This document shows positions 9,157-16,840 of a DNA stretch of 37,136 nt, piece by piece. The DNA lies in the NCBI GenBank assembly GCA_902786565.1, contig CADACW010000036.1:1-37136 (forward strand), in the 5' to 3' direction. Numbering within the stretch: the stretch's first letter is position 1; every line of letters begins with the position of its first letter. The position numbers and the translations under genes were made by a program. The DNA comes from an uncultured Prevotellaceae bacterium. Its GTDB lineage: Bacteria > Bacteroidota > Bacteroidia > Bacteroidales > Bacteroidaceae. The notes beneath the pieces were generated by a model, which ran no database searches, had not been told where the DNA came from, and saw only the letters and a list, made by a program, of their open reading frames with translations.

Positions 9157-10629
9157 ATGGGCGGATTTTTTGGTACTATTTCAACACAGGACTGCGTAAA
9201 CGACTTGTTCTACGGCACTGATTACAACTCACATCTTGGCACCCGACGGGCTGGTCTCGTCACCTTCGACCGCGAGCGCGGCTTCAGTCGCAGCATCCAC
9301 TCGCTTGAGCGCGACTATTTCCGCTCGAAGTTTGAAGACGAACTGAGTGATTTTGCAGGCTGTCAGGGCCTGGGCATCATCAGCGACACCGACCCCCAGC
9401 CCATCATCATCAACAGCCACTTGGGGCGCTATGCCGTGGTCACTGTGGCAAAAATCAACAACCTGCGCGAGATAGCCGACGAGCTGCTGGCACAGCGCAT
9501 GCACCTGAGCGAGCAGAGCGCCAACAACCTGAACCAGACAGAGGTGGTGGCCCTGCTCATCAACATGGGCAACACCTTCGTCGACGGCATCAACCGCGTC
9601 TACCAGAAAATCAAGGGGTCGTGCTCCATGCTCATACTCACTGAAGACGGCATCATAGCCGCCCGCGACTTTCTGGGTCGCACACCCATTGTCATCGGCA
9701 AGAAGGAGATGCACCGCCTCTCGCCCATCGGCACCGACGAGTTCATACAGGCCTATGCCGTCAGCAGCGAGACCACCAGTTTCCCCAACCTGGGCTATAA
9801 GGCGGTGCGCGACGTGGGGCCGGGCGAAATAGTGCGCCTCAGGGCTGACAGTATGGAGGTGATGCAGCCGGCCTTCAAGCGCTGCCAGATATGCTCTTTC
9901 CTGTGGGTCTACTATGGCTTCCCCGCCTCCTGCTATGAAGGCATCAATACTGAATATGTACGCGAGAAGAACGGCAAACGACTGGGCGAGCGCGACGACG
10001 TGGAGGCCGACCTGGTGTGCGGCATCCCCGACTCGGGCGTGGGCATGGCATTGGGCTATTCACAGGGGTCGAACATCCCCTACAAGCGTGCCGTGCTTAA
10101 ATACACGCCCACTTGGCCCCGCTCGTTCACTCCCGGCAACCAGAGCCGTCGCGACCTTGTGGCAAAAATGAAGCTGATACCCAACGAGGCACTGCTGAAA
10201 GACCAGCGTGTGGTGTTCTGCGACGACAGCATCGTGCGCGGCACCCAGCTGCGCGACAATGTGCGCGAGTTTTTCCAGAACGGCGCCCGCGAAGTGCACG
10301 TGCGCATATCCTGCCCGCCGCTGGTCTACGGATGCCCCTTCATCGGCTTCACCAATTCAAAGAGCGACATGGAGCTCATTGCGCGCCGCATCATCCATGA
10401 CTTTGAGGGCGAAGACCCCACCAATCTGGACAAGTATGCCCAGAGCGGCTCGCCGGAATATGAGCGGCTGGTCCAGGAGATAGGCCGTCGGCTGGGCTTG
10501 AGCAGCTTGAAGTTCGCCCACCTGGAAGACTTGGTCGAATCTATCGGGCTGCCCAAAGAGAATCTGTGCACCCACTGCTTCGACGGCTCCAGCTACGACC
10601 ACCAGCCCAGTGGCGACTTCTTCGGATAA
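9157..10629 (+). CDS. PurF-like amidophosphoribosyltransferase homologue lacking the N-terminal catalytic Cys
   Basis: 490 residues covering the full PurF layout: an N-terminal Ntn-hydrolase-like glutaminase domain (about 1-230) and a phosphoribosyltransferase domain (about 240-440). The PRPP loop VVFCDDSIVRGTQ spans 352-364. Cysteines that could ligate the iron-sulfur cluster seen in Bacillus-type PurF are present: Cys243 or Cys246, Cys393, and Cys471/Cys474 in CTHCFDG. The protein starts MGGFFGTI where active enzymes expose Cys as residue 1 (typically MCGI...); the nearest Cys is at position 13. It may therefore use ammonia, do something other than the first purine step, or be regulatory. 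The M20 peptidase gene starts six bases after its stop. Confidence 0.82.
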   Translation: MGGFFGTISTQDCVNDLFYGTDYNSHLGTRRAGLVTFDRERGFSRSIHSLERDYFRSKFEDELSDFAGCQGLGIISDTDPQPIIINSHLGRYAVVTVAKINNLREIADELLAQRMHLSEQSANNLNQTEVVALLINMGNTFVDGINRVYQKIKGSCSMLILTEDGIIAARDFLGRTPIVIGKKEMHRLSPIGTDEFIQAYAVSSETTSFPNLGYKAVRDVGPGEIVRLRADSMEVMQPAFKRCQICSFLWVYYGFPASCYEGINTEYVREKNGKRLGERDDVEADLVCGIPDSGVGMALGYSQGSNIPYKRAVLKYTPTWPRSFTPGNQSRRDLVAKMKLIPNEALLKDQRVVFCDDSIVRGTQLRDNVREFFQNGAREVHVRISCPPLVYGCPFIGFTNSKSDMELIARRIIHDFEGEDPTNLDKYAQSGSPEYERLVQEIGRRLGLSSLKFAHLEDLVESIGLPKENLCTHCFDGSSYDHQPSGDFFG

Positions 10630-10634
10630 GCACA

Positions 10635-11705
10635 ATGAACAGCACGAACTATACGGAAGAGGCGATTGCCCTGCTCAAGGCGCTCATTGCCATCCCACGG
10701 GTGAGCCGCCAGGAGACGGAGGCCGCCGACTTGCTGTGCCACCAGATGGAGCAATGGGGGCTGACGCCCAGCCGCGACTCCAACAACGTCTGGGCCGTGG
10801 CACGGGGCTACAACGCCCAGCGCCCCACCCTGCTGCTCAACGCCCACATCGACACGGTGAAGCCCGTCAGCACCTGGACCCGACAGCCCAACCAGCCTGT
10901 GGTGGAGGGCGACCGACTCTACGGTCTGGGGGCCAACGACTGCGGCGGCGGTCTGGTGACGCTGCTGCAGATATTCCGAATGTTGAACCAAGAGGACGCT
11001 GCTGCCCGACGGAATCATAACACCATATTTCTGGCCACTGCCGAGGAAGAGGTGTCGGGCAAGGAAGGCGTGGGCCGCGTGCTCCCGTTGCTACCCCCAA
11101 TCAGTGTGGCCATCGTGGGCGAACCCACCGGCATGCAGCCCGCTGTGGCAGAGAAGGGGCTGATGGTCATAGACGGCTATGCCCACGGCATCAGCGGACA
11201 TGCCGCACGCAATGAAGGCGTGAACGCCATCTACGAGGCGCTCGACGACCTGTGTCTGCTGCGCAGTTACCAGTTTGAGAAAGTGAGCCCCCTGCTGGGC
11301 CCCAACAAGCTGACGGTGACGCAGGTGGAGAGTGGCACTCAGCACAACGTAGTGCCCGACTTGCTGCACTTTGTGCTCGATGTGCGCACCAACGAATATT
11401 ACCGCAACGAGGATGTGCTGGCCGAACTACAGGGCCAGATGAAGAAGTGTGAACTGAAGGCCCGCTCTTACCGTCTGCGCTCGTCCAGCATCCCGATGGA
11501 CCACCCGCTGGTGCAGCGCTGCCTGGCCCTTGGGCTGACACCCTACGGCTCTCCCACCCTTTCCGACAAGGCCCAGATGCCATTCCCCTCGCTGAAACTG
11601 GGCCCGGGCCTGTCGGCACGCAGTCACAGTGCCGACGAGTTCATCCTCCTCAGCGAAATTGAGCAGGCCCTGCACCTCTACAAGGCCCTTCTTGACATTC
11701 AATGA
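10635..11705 (+). CDS. argE: M20 family deacetylase, ArgE-like
   Basis: 356 residues starting at ATG 10635 (MNSTNYTEEAI), just after the PurF-like stop; a longer in-frame start at 10566 would overlap that gene and adds nothing family-like. Zinc-peptidase motifs are present in order: LLLNAHIDTVKP (metal His and Asp), GLGANDCGGG (bridging Asp), ATAEEEVSGKEG (catalytic Glu pair), VGEPTG, and a late His in SARSHSADEF. A lid-type dimerisation insertion fits between. In Bacteroidetes this family is usually the N-acetylornithine/N-acetylcitrulline deacetylase of arginine synthesis; other acetylated or dipeptide substrates cannot be excluded from sequence. Confidence 0.8.
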   Translation: MNSTNYTEEAIALLKALIAIPRVSRQETEAADLLCHQMEQWGLTPSRDSNNVWAVARGYNAQRPTLLLNAHIDTVKPVSTWTRQPNQPVVEGDRLYGLGANDCGGGLVTLLQIFRMLNQEDAAARRNHNTIFLATAEEEVSGKEGVGRVLPLLPPISVAIVGEPTGMQPAVAEKGLMVIDGYAHGISGHAARNEGVNAIYEALDDLCLLRSYQFEKVSPLLGPNKLTVTQVESGTQHNVVPDLLHFVLDVRTNEYYRNEDVLAELQGQMKKCELKARSYRLRSSSIPMDHPLVQRCLALGLTPYGSPTLSDKAQMPFPSLKLGPGLSARSHSADEFILLSEIEQALHLYKALLDIQ

Positions 11706-11729
11706 TGAGTCCACTTGAAAGATGTTAGC

Positions 11730-14609
11730 ATGACTTTCCTACAACATGTCGCCACAGACATCCTGCAGAAGCATGGCACCGACCTGTCACGCGTGGCAGT
11801 GGTCTTCCCCAACAAGCGGGCCTCGCTCTTCCTCAACAGCTATCTGGCCGAGCAGGCGGGCAAGCCCATCTGGAGCCCGGCCTACATCACCATCAGCGAC
11901 CTCTTCCGCAACCATTCGTCGCGCACCGTGGCCGACCCCATCAAGCTGGTGTGCGAACTGCACAAGAGCTTCACCGCCATGACCGGCATCGACGAGACCC
12001 TGGACCACTTCTACGGCTGGGGGCAGTTGCTGCTCTCCGACTTCGACGACCTGGACAAGCACATGGCCGACGCCGACAAGGTGCTGGCCAACCTGCGCGA
12101 CCTGCACGAACTGGACGACGTGAGCTATCTCACACAGGAGCAGAAAGACACCATCCGCAAATTCTTCAGCAACTTCACCGACGAGCACAACACGCTGCTC
12201 AAAGAGCGATTCCTGAAGCTGTGGAGCCACATGGCCGACATCTACCACGACTTCAACCGCCGGCTGGAGGAGCAGCAGCTGGCCTATGAGGGCGCCCTCT
12301 GCCGAGAAGTGGCCGGGCGGGCAGCAGAGGTGGATTTCCGCTACGACACCTATATCTTCGTGGGCTTCAATCTGCTGCAGCAGGTGGAGCAACGGCTCTT
12401 CACCACGCTGAAGCGGCAAGGGCGCGCCCGCTTCTACTGGGATTTCGACCGCTACTATATGCCCAGCAAGGGCACGCAGGCACCCCACGAGGCCGGCCAC
12501 TTCATCAGCCAGTATCTGGCCGACTATCCCAACGAACTGCCCCTTGACAGCCCCATATACAACTGCTTTGCTGGGCCCAAGCAAATCCATCTGGTCTCTG
12601 CCCCGACCGAGAACATACAGGCACGCTATGCCGGCCAGTGGCTCTCGGAGCAGCAGCGGGCAGCCCACGGGAGGCGCACCGCCATCGTGCTCTGCAACGA
12701 GGGTCTGCTGCCCACGGTCATCCACTGTCTGCCCAGCGCCGTCAGCCAGGCCAATGTCACCACCGGCTACCCCCTGGCACAGTCGCCGGCGGCCACGCTC
12801 GTCACACAGCTCATCGGTCTGCAGACCGCCGGCTATGCCGCACAGCGCGACCGCTACCGCCTGCACCACGTCAACATGGTGCTGCGCCATCCCTACCTGG
12901 CCTTCATCTCACCCCAGATTCCCGCACTGCAAAAGCTGCTGAACGAGAAGAAAATCTACTATCCCTCACGCGAAGTGCTGGCCATAGACGAGGGCACAAG
13001 CCTCATCTTCCGGCGGATAGACTCCGACAGGCAGAACGCCAGCCTGCTGCAATGGCTCTGCGACCTGCTCCAGGCCGTCAGCCGTACGCCCAGCACCGAG
13101 GGCCAACACTTCACACAGGAGTCGCTGTTCCGTGTCTACACCATCCTGAACCGCCTGTTAAGTCTTGTCGACGACGGCGATCTGCTGGTAGACACCGTCA
13201 CCCTGCAGCGGCTCATCGGCCAGCTGCTGCAGTCAGCCACAGTGCCTTTCCACGGCGAGCCAGCCGAGGGCTTGCAGGTGATGGGCGTGCTGGAGACGCG
13301 CAATCTGGACTTCGACCACGTGCTGATGCTCTCGTGCAACGAGGGCAACATGCCCCGCGGCATCACCGACAGTTCGTTCATCCCCTACGGCATACGCAAG
13401 GCCTACGGGCTGACCACCACCGACCACAAGGTGGCCTTGCAGAGCTACTACTTCCACCGGTTGCTGCAGAGGGCCGCCGACGTGACCATCGTCTACAACA
13501 ACGCCACCACCGACGGCCAGACAGGCCAGATGAGCCAGTTTGTGCTCCAGCTGATGGTGGAAGACCACCACCACACCATCTGCCGCCAGACGCTTCGGGC
13601 CAGCCAGCAGACCAGCCCGTTCCAGCCGAAAGAGGTAGCCAAGACCGCCTTCGTTATTCAGAAGCTGCAGGCACGCTTCTCGTCAGCCGGCAAGGCGGCA
13701 GGCCAGCCCCTGCTCACCCCCACGGCCATCAACCGCTATCTGCGCTGCCCGCTGATGTTCTACTATAACTATGTGTACGACCTGCGCGAGCCCGACACCA
13801 ACGACGAGGACGTGATAGACAACCGCGTCTTCGGCAACATCTTCCACGAAGCGTCGCGCACCGTCTACACCCGCCTTATGGAGCGCAGCCACCAGATAGT
13901 GGCCAGCGATATAGAGACGCTGCTGAAGACACGCATCGACATAGAGCGGGCCGTAGACCAGGCCTTCCGCACCGAGCTGTTCCAAATACGCGACCCACAC
14001 GCCACCTTCCACCCCGAGCTGAACGGCCTGCAGCTCATCAGCCGCGAAGTGATTATCCACTACCTGCGCCTGCTGCTCGACATCGACCGCCGCCTGGCAC
14101 CCTTCACCATCATCGGACTGGAGACCGACGTGGTGGCACCCCTCCTGACGCCCCACCTCGACACCACCGTCGGCGGGCGCATTGACCGCTTGGACCGCAT
14201 TGTGAGAGACGGCGTGGAGTGCATTCGTGTGGTCGACTACAAGACGGGCAGCAAGCTGCCGTCACCACTGGCCGATGTGGACGCCATTTTCAAGCAGGAG
14301 AGCCTGGCCAACCACAGCGACTACTATCTGCAGACCTTCCTCTATGGCTGCATAGTGCGCTCGCAGCACCCCGCAACGCCAGTAGCCCCTGCCCTGCTCT
14401 TCATACAGCATGCCGGAGCCGACGACTACGACCCCGTCTTGAAGTTCGGCAGAGCCCCAATCGACGATGTGGCCCACGACCAGCAGCGCTTCTCCCAGCT
14501 GCTCCGCGAGGTGGTCGGCCAGATGTTCGACCCCGACCTCCCCTTCACACCCACGCCCGACCGCAGCCGATGCACCAACTGCCCGTATCGGCAGCTGTGC
14601 ACTGTATGA
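11730..14609 (+). CDS. addB: AddB-like PD-(D/E)XK nuclease / inactivated helicase
   Basis: About 959 residues from ATG 11730 (MTFLQHVATDIL); a TTG five codons upstream is possible but less likely. The N-terminal region has a helicase fold whose Walker A equivalent is degenerate (VVFPNKRASLF), as in AddB/RexB-like proteins. The C-terminal region is a RecB-type nuclease: FGNIFHEASR, then IRVVDYKTGSK with the catalytic Asp and Lys. It is framed by cysteines (one in NRYLRCPLMF and three in RCTNCPYRQLC) that match the iron-sulfur nuclease type. Expected role: a subunit of a heterodimeric double-strand-break resection complex. The helicase partner AddA is not in the window; the sequence after this gene changes to a low-GC island. 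Confidence 0.82.
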   Translation: MTFLQHVATDILQKHGTDLSRVAVVFPNKRASLFLNSYLAEQAGKPIWSPAYITISDLFRNHSSRTVADPIKLVCELHKSFTAMTGIDETLDHFYGWGQLLLSDFDDLDKHMADADKVLANLRDLHELDDVSYLTQEQKDTIRKFFSNFTDEHNTLLKERFLKLWSHMADIYHDFNRRLEEQQLAYEGALCREVAGRAAEVDFRYDTYIFVGFNLLQQVEQRLFTTLKRQGRARFYWDFDRYYMPSKGTQAPHEAGHFISQYLADYPNELPLDSPIYNCFAGPKQIHLVSAPTENIQARYAGQWLSEQQRAAHGRRTAIVLCNEGLLPTVIHCLPSAVSQANVTTGYPLAQSPAATLVTQLIGLQTAGYAAQRDRYRLHHVNMVLRHPYLAFISPQIPALQKLLNEKKIYYPSREVLAIDEGTSLIFRRIDSDRQNASLLQWLCDLLQAVSRTPSTEGQHFTQESLFRVYTILNRLLSLVDDGDLLVDTVTLQRLIGQLLQSATVPFHGEPAEGLQVMGVLETRNLDFDHVLMLSCNEGNMPRGITDSSFIPYGIRKAYGLTTTDHKVALQSYYFHRLLQRAADVTIVYNNATTDGQTGQMSQFVLQLMVEDHHHTICRQTLRASQQTSPFQPKEVAKTAFVIQKLQARFSSAGKAAGQPLLTPTAINRYLRCPLMFYYNYVYDLREPDTNDEDVIDNRVFGNIFHEASRTVYTRLMERSHQIVASDIETLLKTRIDIERAVDQAFRTELFQIRDPHATFHPELNGLQLISREVIIHYLRLLLDIDRRLAPFTIIGLETDVVAPLLTPHLDTTVGGRIDRLDRIVRDGVECIRVVDYKTGSKLPSPLADVDAIFKQESLANHSDYYLQTFLYGCIVRSQHPATPVAPALLFIQHAGADDYDPVLKFGRAPIDDVAHDQQRFSQLLREVVGQMFDPDLPFTPTPDRSRCTNCPYRQLCTV

Positions 14610-14671
14610 GCGTCTGAACGCCAACACCCAGCGCCGCGCCGCCACTTCGGCAAGTTAAGCAGCCAAAGGCC

Positions 14672-14692
14672 GAGCTGCATCTTCGGTTTTTC
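14672..14692 (+). terminator. Weak hairpin after addB
   Basis: CCGA and TCGG form a 4-bp stem followed by TTTTT and further T-rich sequence. It may end the addB transcript, but the stem is short. The rest of 14610-14759 is T-rich with no gene seen. Confidence 0.3.
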
Positions 14693-14759
14693 GTTCTTCG
14701 GTTTTCGGTTTATTTTTTATTTTTTTATTCTTTTATTTTTCAAATAGAATTATTTTGTG

Positions 14760-14767
14760 TATTTTTG
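14760..14767 (+). promoter_or_regulatory. -7 box for mntA-hepT
   Basis: TATTTTTG matches TAnnTTTG and lies about 58 bases before the MntA start. No good TTTG at -33 is visible; the upstream DNA is T-rich. Confidence 0.45.
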
Positions 14768-14825
14768 CAATCGAAACCACGGAGAGCCCCGGTTTCTATC
14801 ACGATTGAACTTATATACAGACTCT

Positions 14826-15134
14826 ATGACGCTTAGGACACGACAAGAATACATAGACATACTCCGTAGTCATGCTGACGTACTAAAGGCAGACTACGGC
14901 ATCAGCTATATGAGGCTTTTCGGCTCCGTGGCCAGGGACCAACATCATAGTGGTAGCGACGTTGACCTCTTTGTTGTCATGCCCCCAAAGGCTTACACAC
15001 TATGTGCTGCAGCCGACTATCTGGAGTCAATTCTCGGTACGACTGTAGACCTTATACGCAAGCATGACAACATGCGGCCCTTTTTCTTGAACCAAATCAG
15101 CAAGTATGGAATCGATATCTTCGGACAGGCGTGA
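14826..15134 (+). CDS. mntA: MntA-type nucleotidyltransferase antitoxin
   Basis: 102 residues from ATG 14826 (MTLRTRQEYI). It has the minimal nucleotidyltransferase signature: Gly33-Ser34 in LFGSVARD, followed by Gly43-Ser44-Asp45-Val-Asp47, the metal-binding pair. In HEPN/MNT modules this enzyme AMPylates the partner toxin on a tyrosine and so neutralises it. It overlaps the next gene by 29 bases, the usual coupling for this pair. An upstream in-frame start at 14757 would begin inside the probable promoter, so I reject it. GC content is lower than in addB. Confidence 0.88.
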   Translation: MTLRTRQEYIDILRSHADVLKADYGISYMRLFGSVARDQHHSGSDVDLFVVMPPKAYTLCAAADYLESILGTTVDLIRKHDNMRPFFLNQISKYGIDIFGQA

Positions 15135-15504
15135 GGTGGCGCTCGACATTCTTCAACAGATTAGGGAATCCATCGAAAACCTAATGAAATGGAATCAGGG
15201 CATTACTGACATGAACCAGTTACTTATGTCACCAAGTGGAGTGCAGGATCTTGCCGGCAACTGCATGACAATAATGGCTATAGGCGAAGGATTCAGAAAG
15301 ATAGACAAAATTACTGAAGGACGATTACTTCCTCTTCGCCCCGAAATACCCTGGCATCAAGTTTTCGGGTTGAGGAACAGAATTGCCCACGGCTACTTTG
15401 ACATAGACGTAGACATCATATCAGAAGTTATTAACGATGACTTGCAACCATTACTTGATGCAACCATTTTCCTAATTGAACATACCGGGAAGCAAAGCCA
15501 ATAA
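15106..15504 (+). CDS. hepT: HepT-type HEPN ribonuclease toxin
   Basis: 132 residues, all-helical, with the HEPN active-site motif R-X4-H-X-Y at Arg90-Asn-Arg-Ile-Ala-His95-Gly-Tyr97. In this family Arg and His make the RNase site and the Tyr is the residue modified by the MntA antitoxin. The frame overlaps the end of mntA, supporting translational coupling, and is followed at once by a strong hairpin terminator, so the two genes form a closed transcription unit. Likely a small mobile stress or phage-defence toxin-antitoxin system. Confidence 0.88.
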   Translation: MESISSDRREVALDILQQIRESIENLMKWNQGITDMNQLLMSPSGVQDLAGNCMTIMAIGEGFRKIDKITEGRLLPLRPEIPWHQVFGLRNRIAHGYFDIDVDIISEVINDDLQPLLDATIFLIEHTGKQSQ

Positions 15505-15537
15505 AAAGTCACCCCCACCTTGCGAGGTGACTTTTTT
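15504..15537 (+). terminator. Rho-independent terminator after hepT
   Basis: AAAAGTCACC at 15504-15513 pairs with GGTGAC and the following T-run at 15526-15537. The hairpin is stable, ends in TTTTTT, and overlaps the hepT stop codon. Confidence 0.85.
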
Positions 15538-15623
15538 CGTTATGCCACCCCCCATTTCTGCCCCCTACCGCCCCCTTTTCTGCTAAAATCACATAAAATT
15601 TAGCACTTTTTTATATAAAAAGG

Positions 15624-15653
15624 TTGTGAATTGAAGATTTTTGTGTAATTTTG
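15624..15653 (+). promoter_or_regulatory. Strong Bacteroidetes-type promoter in the intergenic region
   Basis: TTG at 15624-15626 and TAATTTTG at 15646-15653 are 19 bp apart, a close consensus match. No credible gene follows for more than 450 bases, which suggests that the promoter drives a noncoding RNA or a very long leader. Confidence 0.65.
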
Positions 15654-15659
15654 CGGTCG

Positions 15660-16049
15660 ACTAAGCCAGTCCAAACTGTCGGAGGCCACTAGTGGCAAGA
15701 CTTTAAGGGCAGGGCGGGTCAAAACAAACATCGATGGAATCCAGAGGCTGAGAACACCGTTTGTAAGGACAGCCGAAGGGAAAGGACGTTTTCTGAACGT
15801 TACCTGTCTGTATACTCAAATCTCGCAAATTTGATTCTTCCTACAGCGGTAATGCAACGAAGCGTTCGCGGGGGTGTATTATATCCCGGCTATACGTTGC
15901 TATCATTGTTTTTTGATGGTTTCGTCTGCGCCGAACTATATAATATCGCTCGGCGTGGGCTGGCTTGCGTTGCTTATCCTTAGGAAGAGGCAATGCGAGA
16001 GCCTGAGTATAGGGATAGGCGCGGAGGAACAAACTCCCACGTCTTTTTT
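15660..16049 (+). ncRNA. Candidate structured noncoding RNA, about 390 nt, unidentified
   Basis: This gene-free stretch has its own promoter (15624-15653) and ends in a T-run. Several stems are visible: 15962-15973 (GGCTTGCGTTGC) pairs with 15990-16003 with one small bulge; GCAACG 15854-15859 pairs with CGTTGC 15895-15900; TCAAAT and ATTTGA flank CTCGCA near 15820-15835. GGCGTGGG 15952-15959 pairs with CCCACGTC 16036-16043, closing the 3' domain just before TTTTTT at 16044-16049. I find none of the conserved cores of RNase P RNA, tmRNA, SRP RNA, or cobalamin or TPP riboswitches. It may be a separate small RNA or the leader of the CXXX-repeat genes. Open frames crossing it have no recognisable protein character. 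Confidence 0.55.
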
Positions 16050-16119
16050 ATTTCCATGCCTAAACAATAATATAAACGCTGAATTTGGGAGCTCATAGGC
16101 ACTTTAAACTTCTAACGTT

Positions 16120-16404
16120 ATGAAGAAGAATGTAAAGAACGAGGAACTCCAGTCACGTCGTGAGTTCTTTAAGAGAGCCGCTAAGGGTGCTTTGCCGATC
16201 ATAGGTGCTATTGTGCTGGCCAACATGCCCACTGTAATGCAAGCCGATGCTCCTGCCATGGGATGTGGTGGCAGCTGTAGATCCAATTGTACAGCTGTAT
16301 GCCAGAATACTTGTAAAGGCTCATGTGATGCTGGCTGCGGCGGTAGCTGTGGCGCAAGCTGCACTAACCAATGTAAGGGTGGTTGCAAGAGGGCCAGTAA
16401 GTAA
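16120..16404 (+). CDS. CXXX-repeat precursor peptide 1 with Tat signal
   Basis: 94 residues. The N-terminus holds a textbook twin-arginine motif, Ser12-Arg13-Arg14-Glu-Phe-Phe-Lys18, then a hydrophobic stretch (ALPIIGAIVLANMP) and a possible cleavage site near Gln41-Ala42. From Cys49 to Cys89, cysteine recurs every fourth residue without a break: 11 cysteines, with mostly Gly, Ser, Asn, Thr and Ala between. This is the target type of the in-silico-defined CXXX-repeat radical SAM systems. Inference: the Tat signal is both export signal and maturase leader, and the Cys run is the modified core. It is the first gene of the cluster and is separated from the second precursor by a hairpin. Confidence 0.88.
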   Translation: MKKNVKNEELQSRREFFKRAAKGALPIIGAIVLANMPTVMQADAPAMGCGGSCRSNCTAVCQNTCKGSCDAGCGGSCGASCTNQCKGGCKRASK

Positions 16405-16412
16405 CATTTATG

Positions 16413-16440
16413 AGATGGTATGGTGATTACTATGCCATCT
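16413..16440 (+). promoter_or_regulatory. Intercistronic hairpin between the first two precursor genes
   Basis: AGATGGTATG at 16413-16422 pairs with TATGCCATCT at 16431-16440 (10 bp with two G-U pairs, 8-nt loop). No T-run follows, so it is more likely a processing or stability element or partial attenuator than a full terminator. Such hairpins often keep an upstream precursor mRNA more abundant than the enzyme genes behind it. Confidence 0.6.
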
Positions 16441-16497
16441 CAAATTGTGATTTCAGTAATACAACATTTTTTATTCATTCCTTTAATATAAACTAAT

Positions 16498-16833
16498 ATG
16501 AAGAAGGAAAAGAAACAAGAACTTCAAACGAGAAGGGAGTTCTTTAGGAAGGCTGCAAAGAGCTTGCTGCCAATCATTGGCGGATTAGGAATGCTGAATT
16601 TCCCGTTAATAGCCAAAGCTGAACCACAATTAGGATGTACAGCAGGATGCATGTACTCATGCTATTATACATGTTTGGGAGGCTGTCTAAGGTCATGCTT
16701 TGGCTTCTGCCAAAGCCAATGCTGGAGTCAGTGTCAAACGGATTGTACGCGATATTGTGCGAGTGACTGTATGGCTAAATGTGCAGGAAACTGCATGAAT
16801 ACGTGCGTAAGAGAATGTGCAAACTGTGAATGA
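16498..16833 (+). CDS. CXXX-repeat precursor peptide 2 with Tat signal
   Basis: 111 residues. Twin-arginine motif Thr11-Arg12-Arg13-Glu-Phe-Phe-Arg17, hydrophobic core LLPIIGGLGMLNFPLI, and a likely signal peptidase site after Ala39-Lys-Ala41. Sixteen cysteines recur at exact four-residue spacing from Cys47 to Cys107; a further Cys110 breaks register in the C-terminal ECANCE. The X positions are more aromatic and charged than in precursor 1 (Tyr, Trp, Phe, Arg, Asp), so the two products should differ chemically while sharing a backbone pattern. The leader is closely similar to that of precursor 1 (RREFF, then AAK and LPIIG), consistent with recognition by the same enzymes. The maturase gene starts seven bases after its stop. 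Confidence 0.88.
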   Translation: MKKEKKQELQTRREFFRKAAKSLLPIIGGLGMLNFPLIAKAEPQLGCTAGCMYSCYYTCLGGCLRSCFGFCQSQCWSQCQTDCTRYCASDCMAKCAGNCMNTCVRECANCE

Positions 16834-16840
16834 CTCAAAA

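Noticed and set aside
12638-13768. 376-codon plus-strand open frame inside addB
   Set aside because: Arg/Pro/His-rich composition in another frame of a well-supported nuclease gene; no family resemblance.
15750-15800. TPP riboswitch suggested by GGCTGAGA
   Set aside because: The second conserved TPP element is absent and the downstream genes are unrelated to thiamine.
15841-16098. Two short open frames, one per strand, upstream of the CXXX cluster
   Set aside because: They cross the proposed structured RNA, have no start context or domain, and follow RNA stems rather than codon structure.
16498-16833. Metallothionein or ferredoxin as identity of the Cys-rich proteins
   Set aside because: The unbroken four-residue period, Tat signals and adjacent SPASM maturases fit modified peptides better than CxC/CxxC metal clusters.
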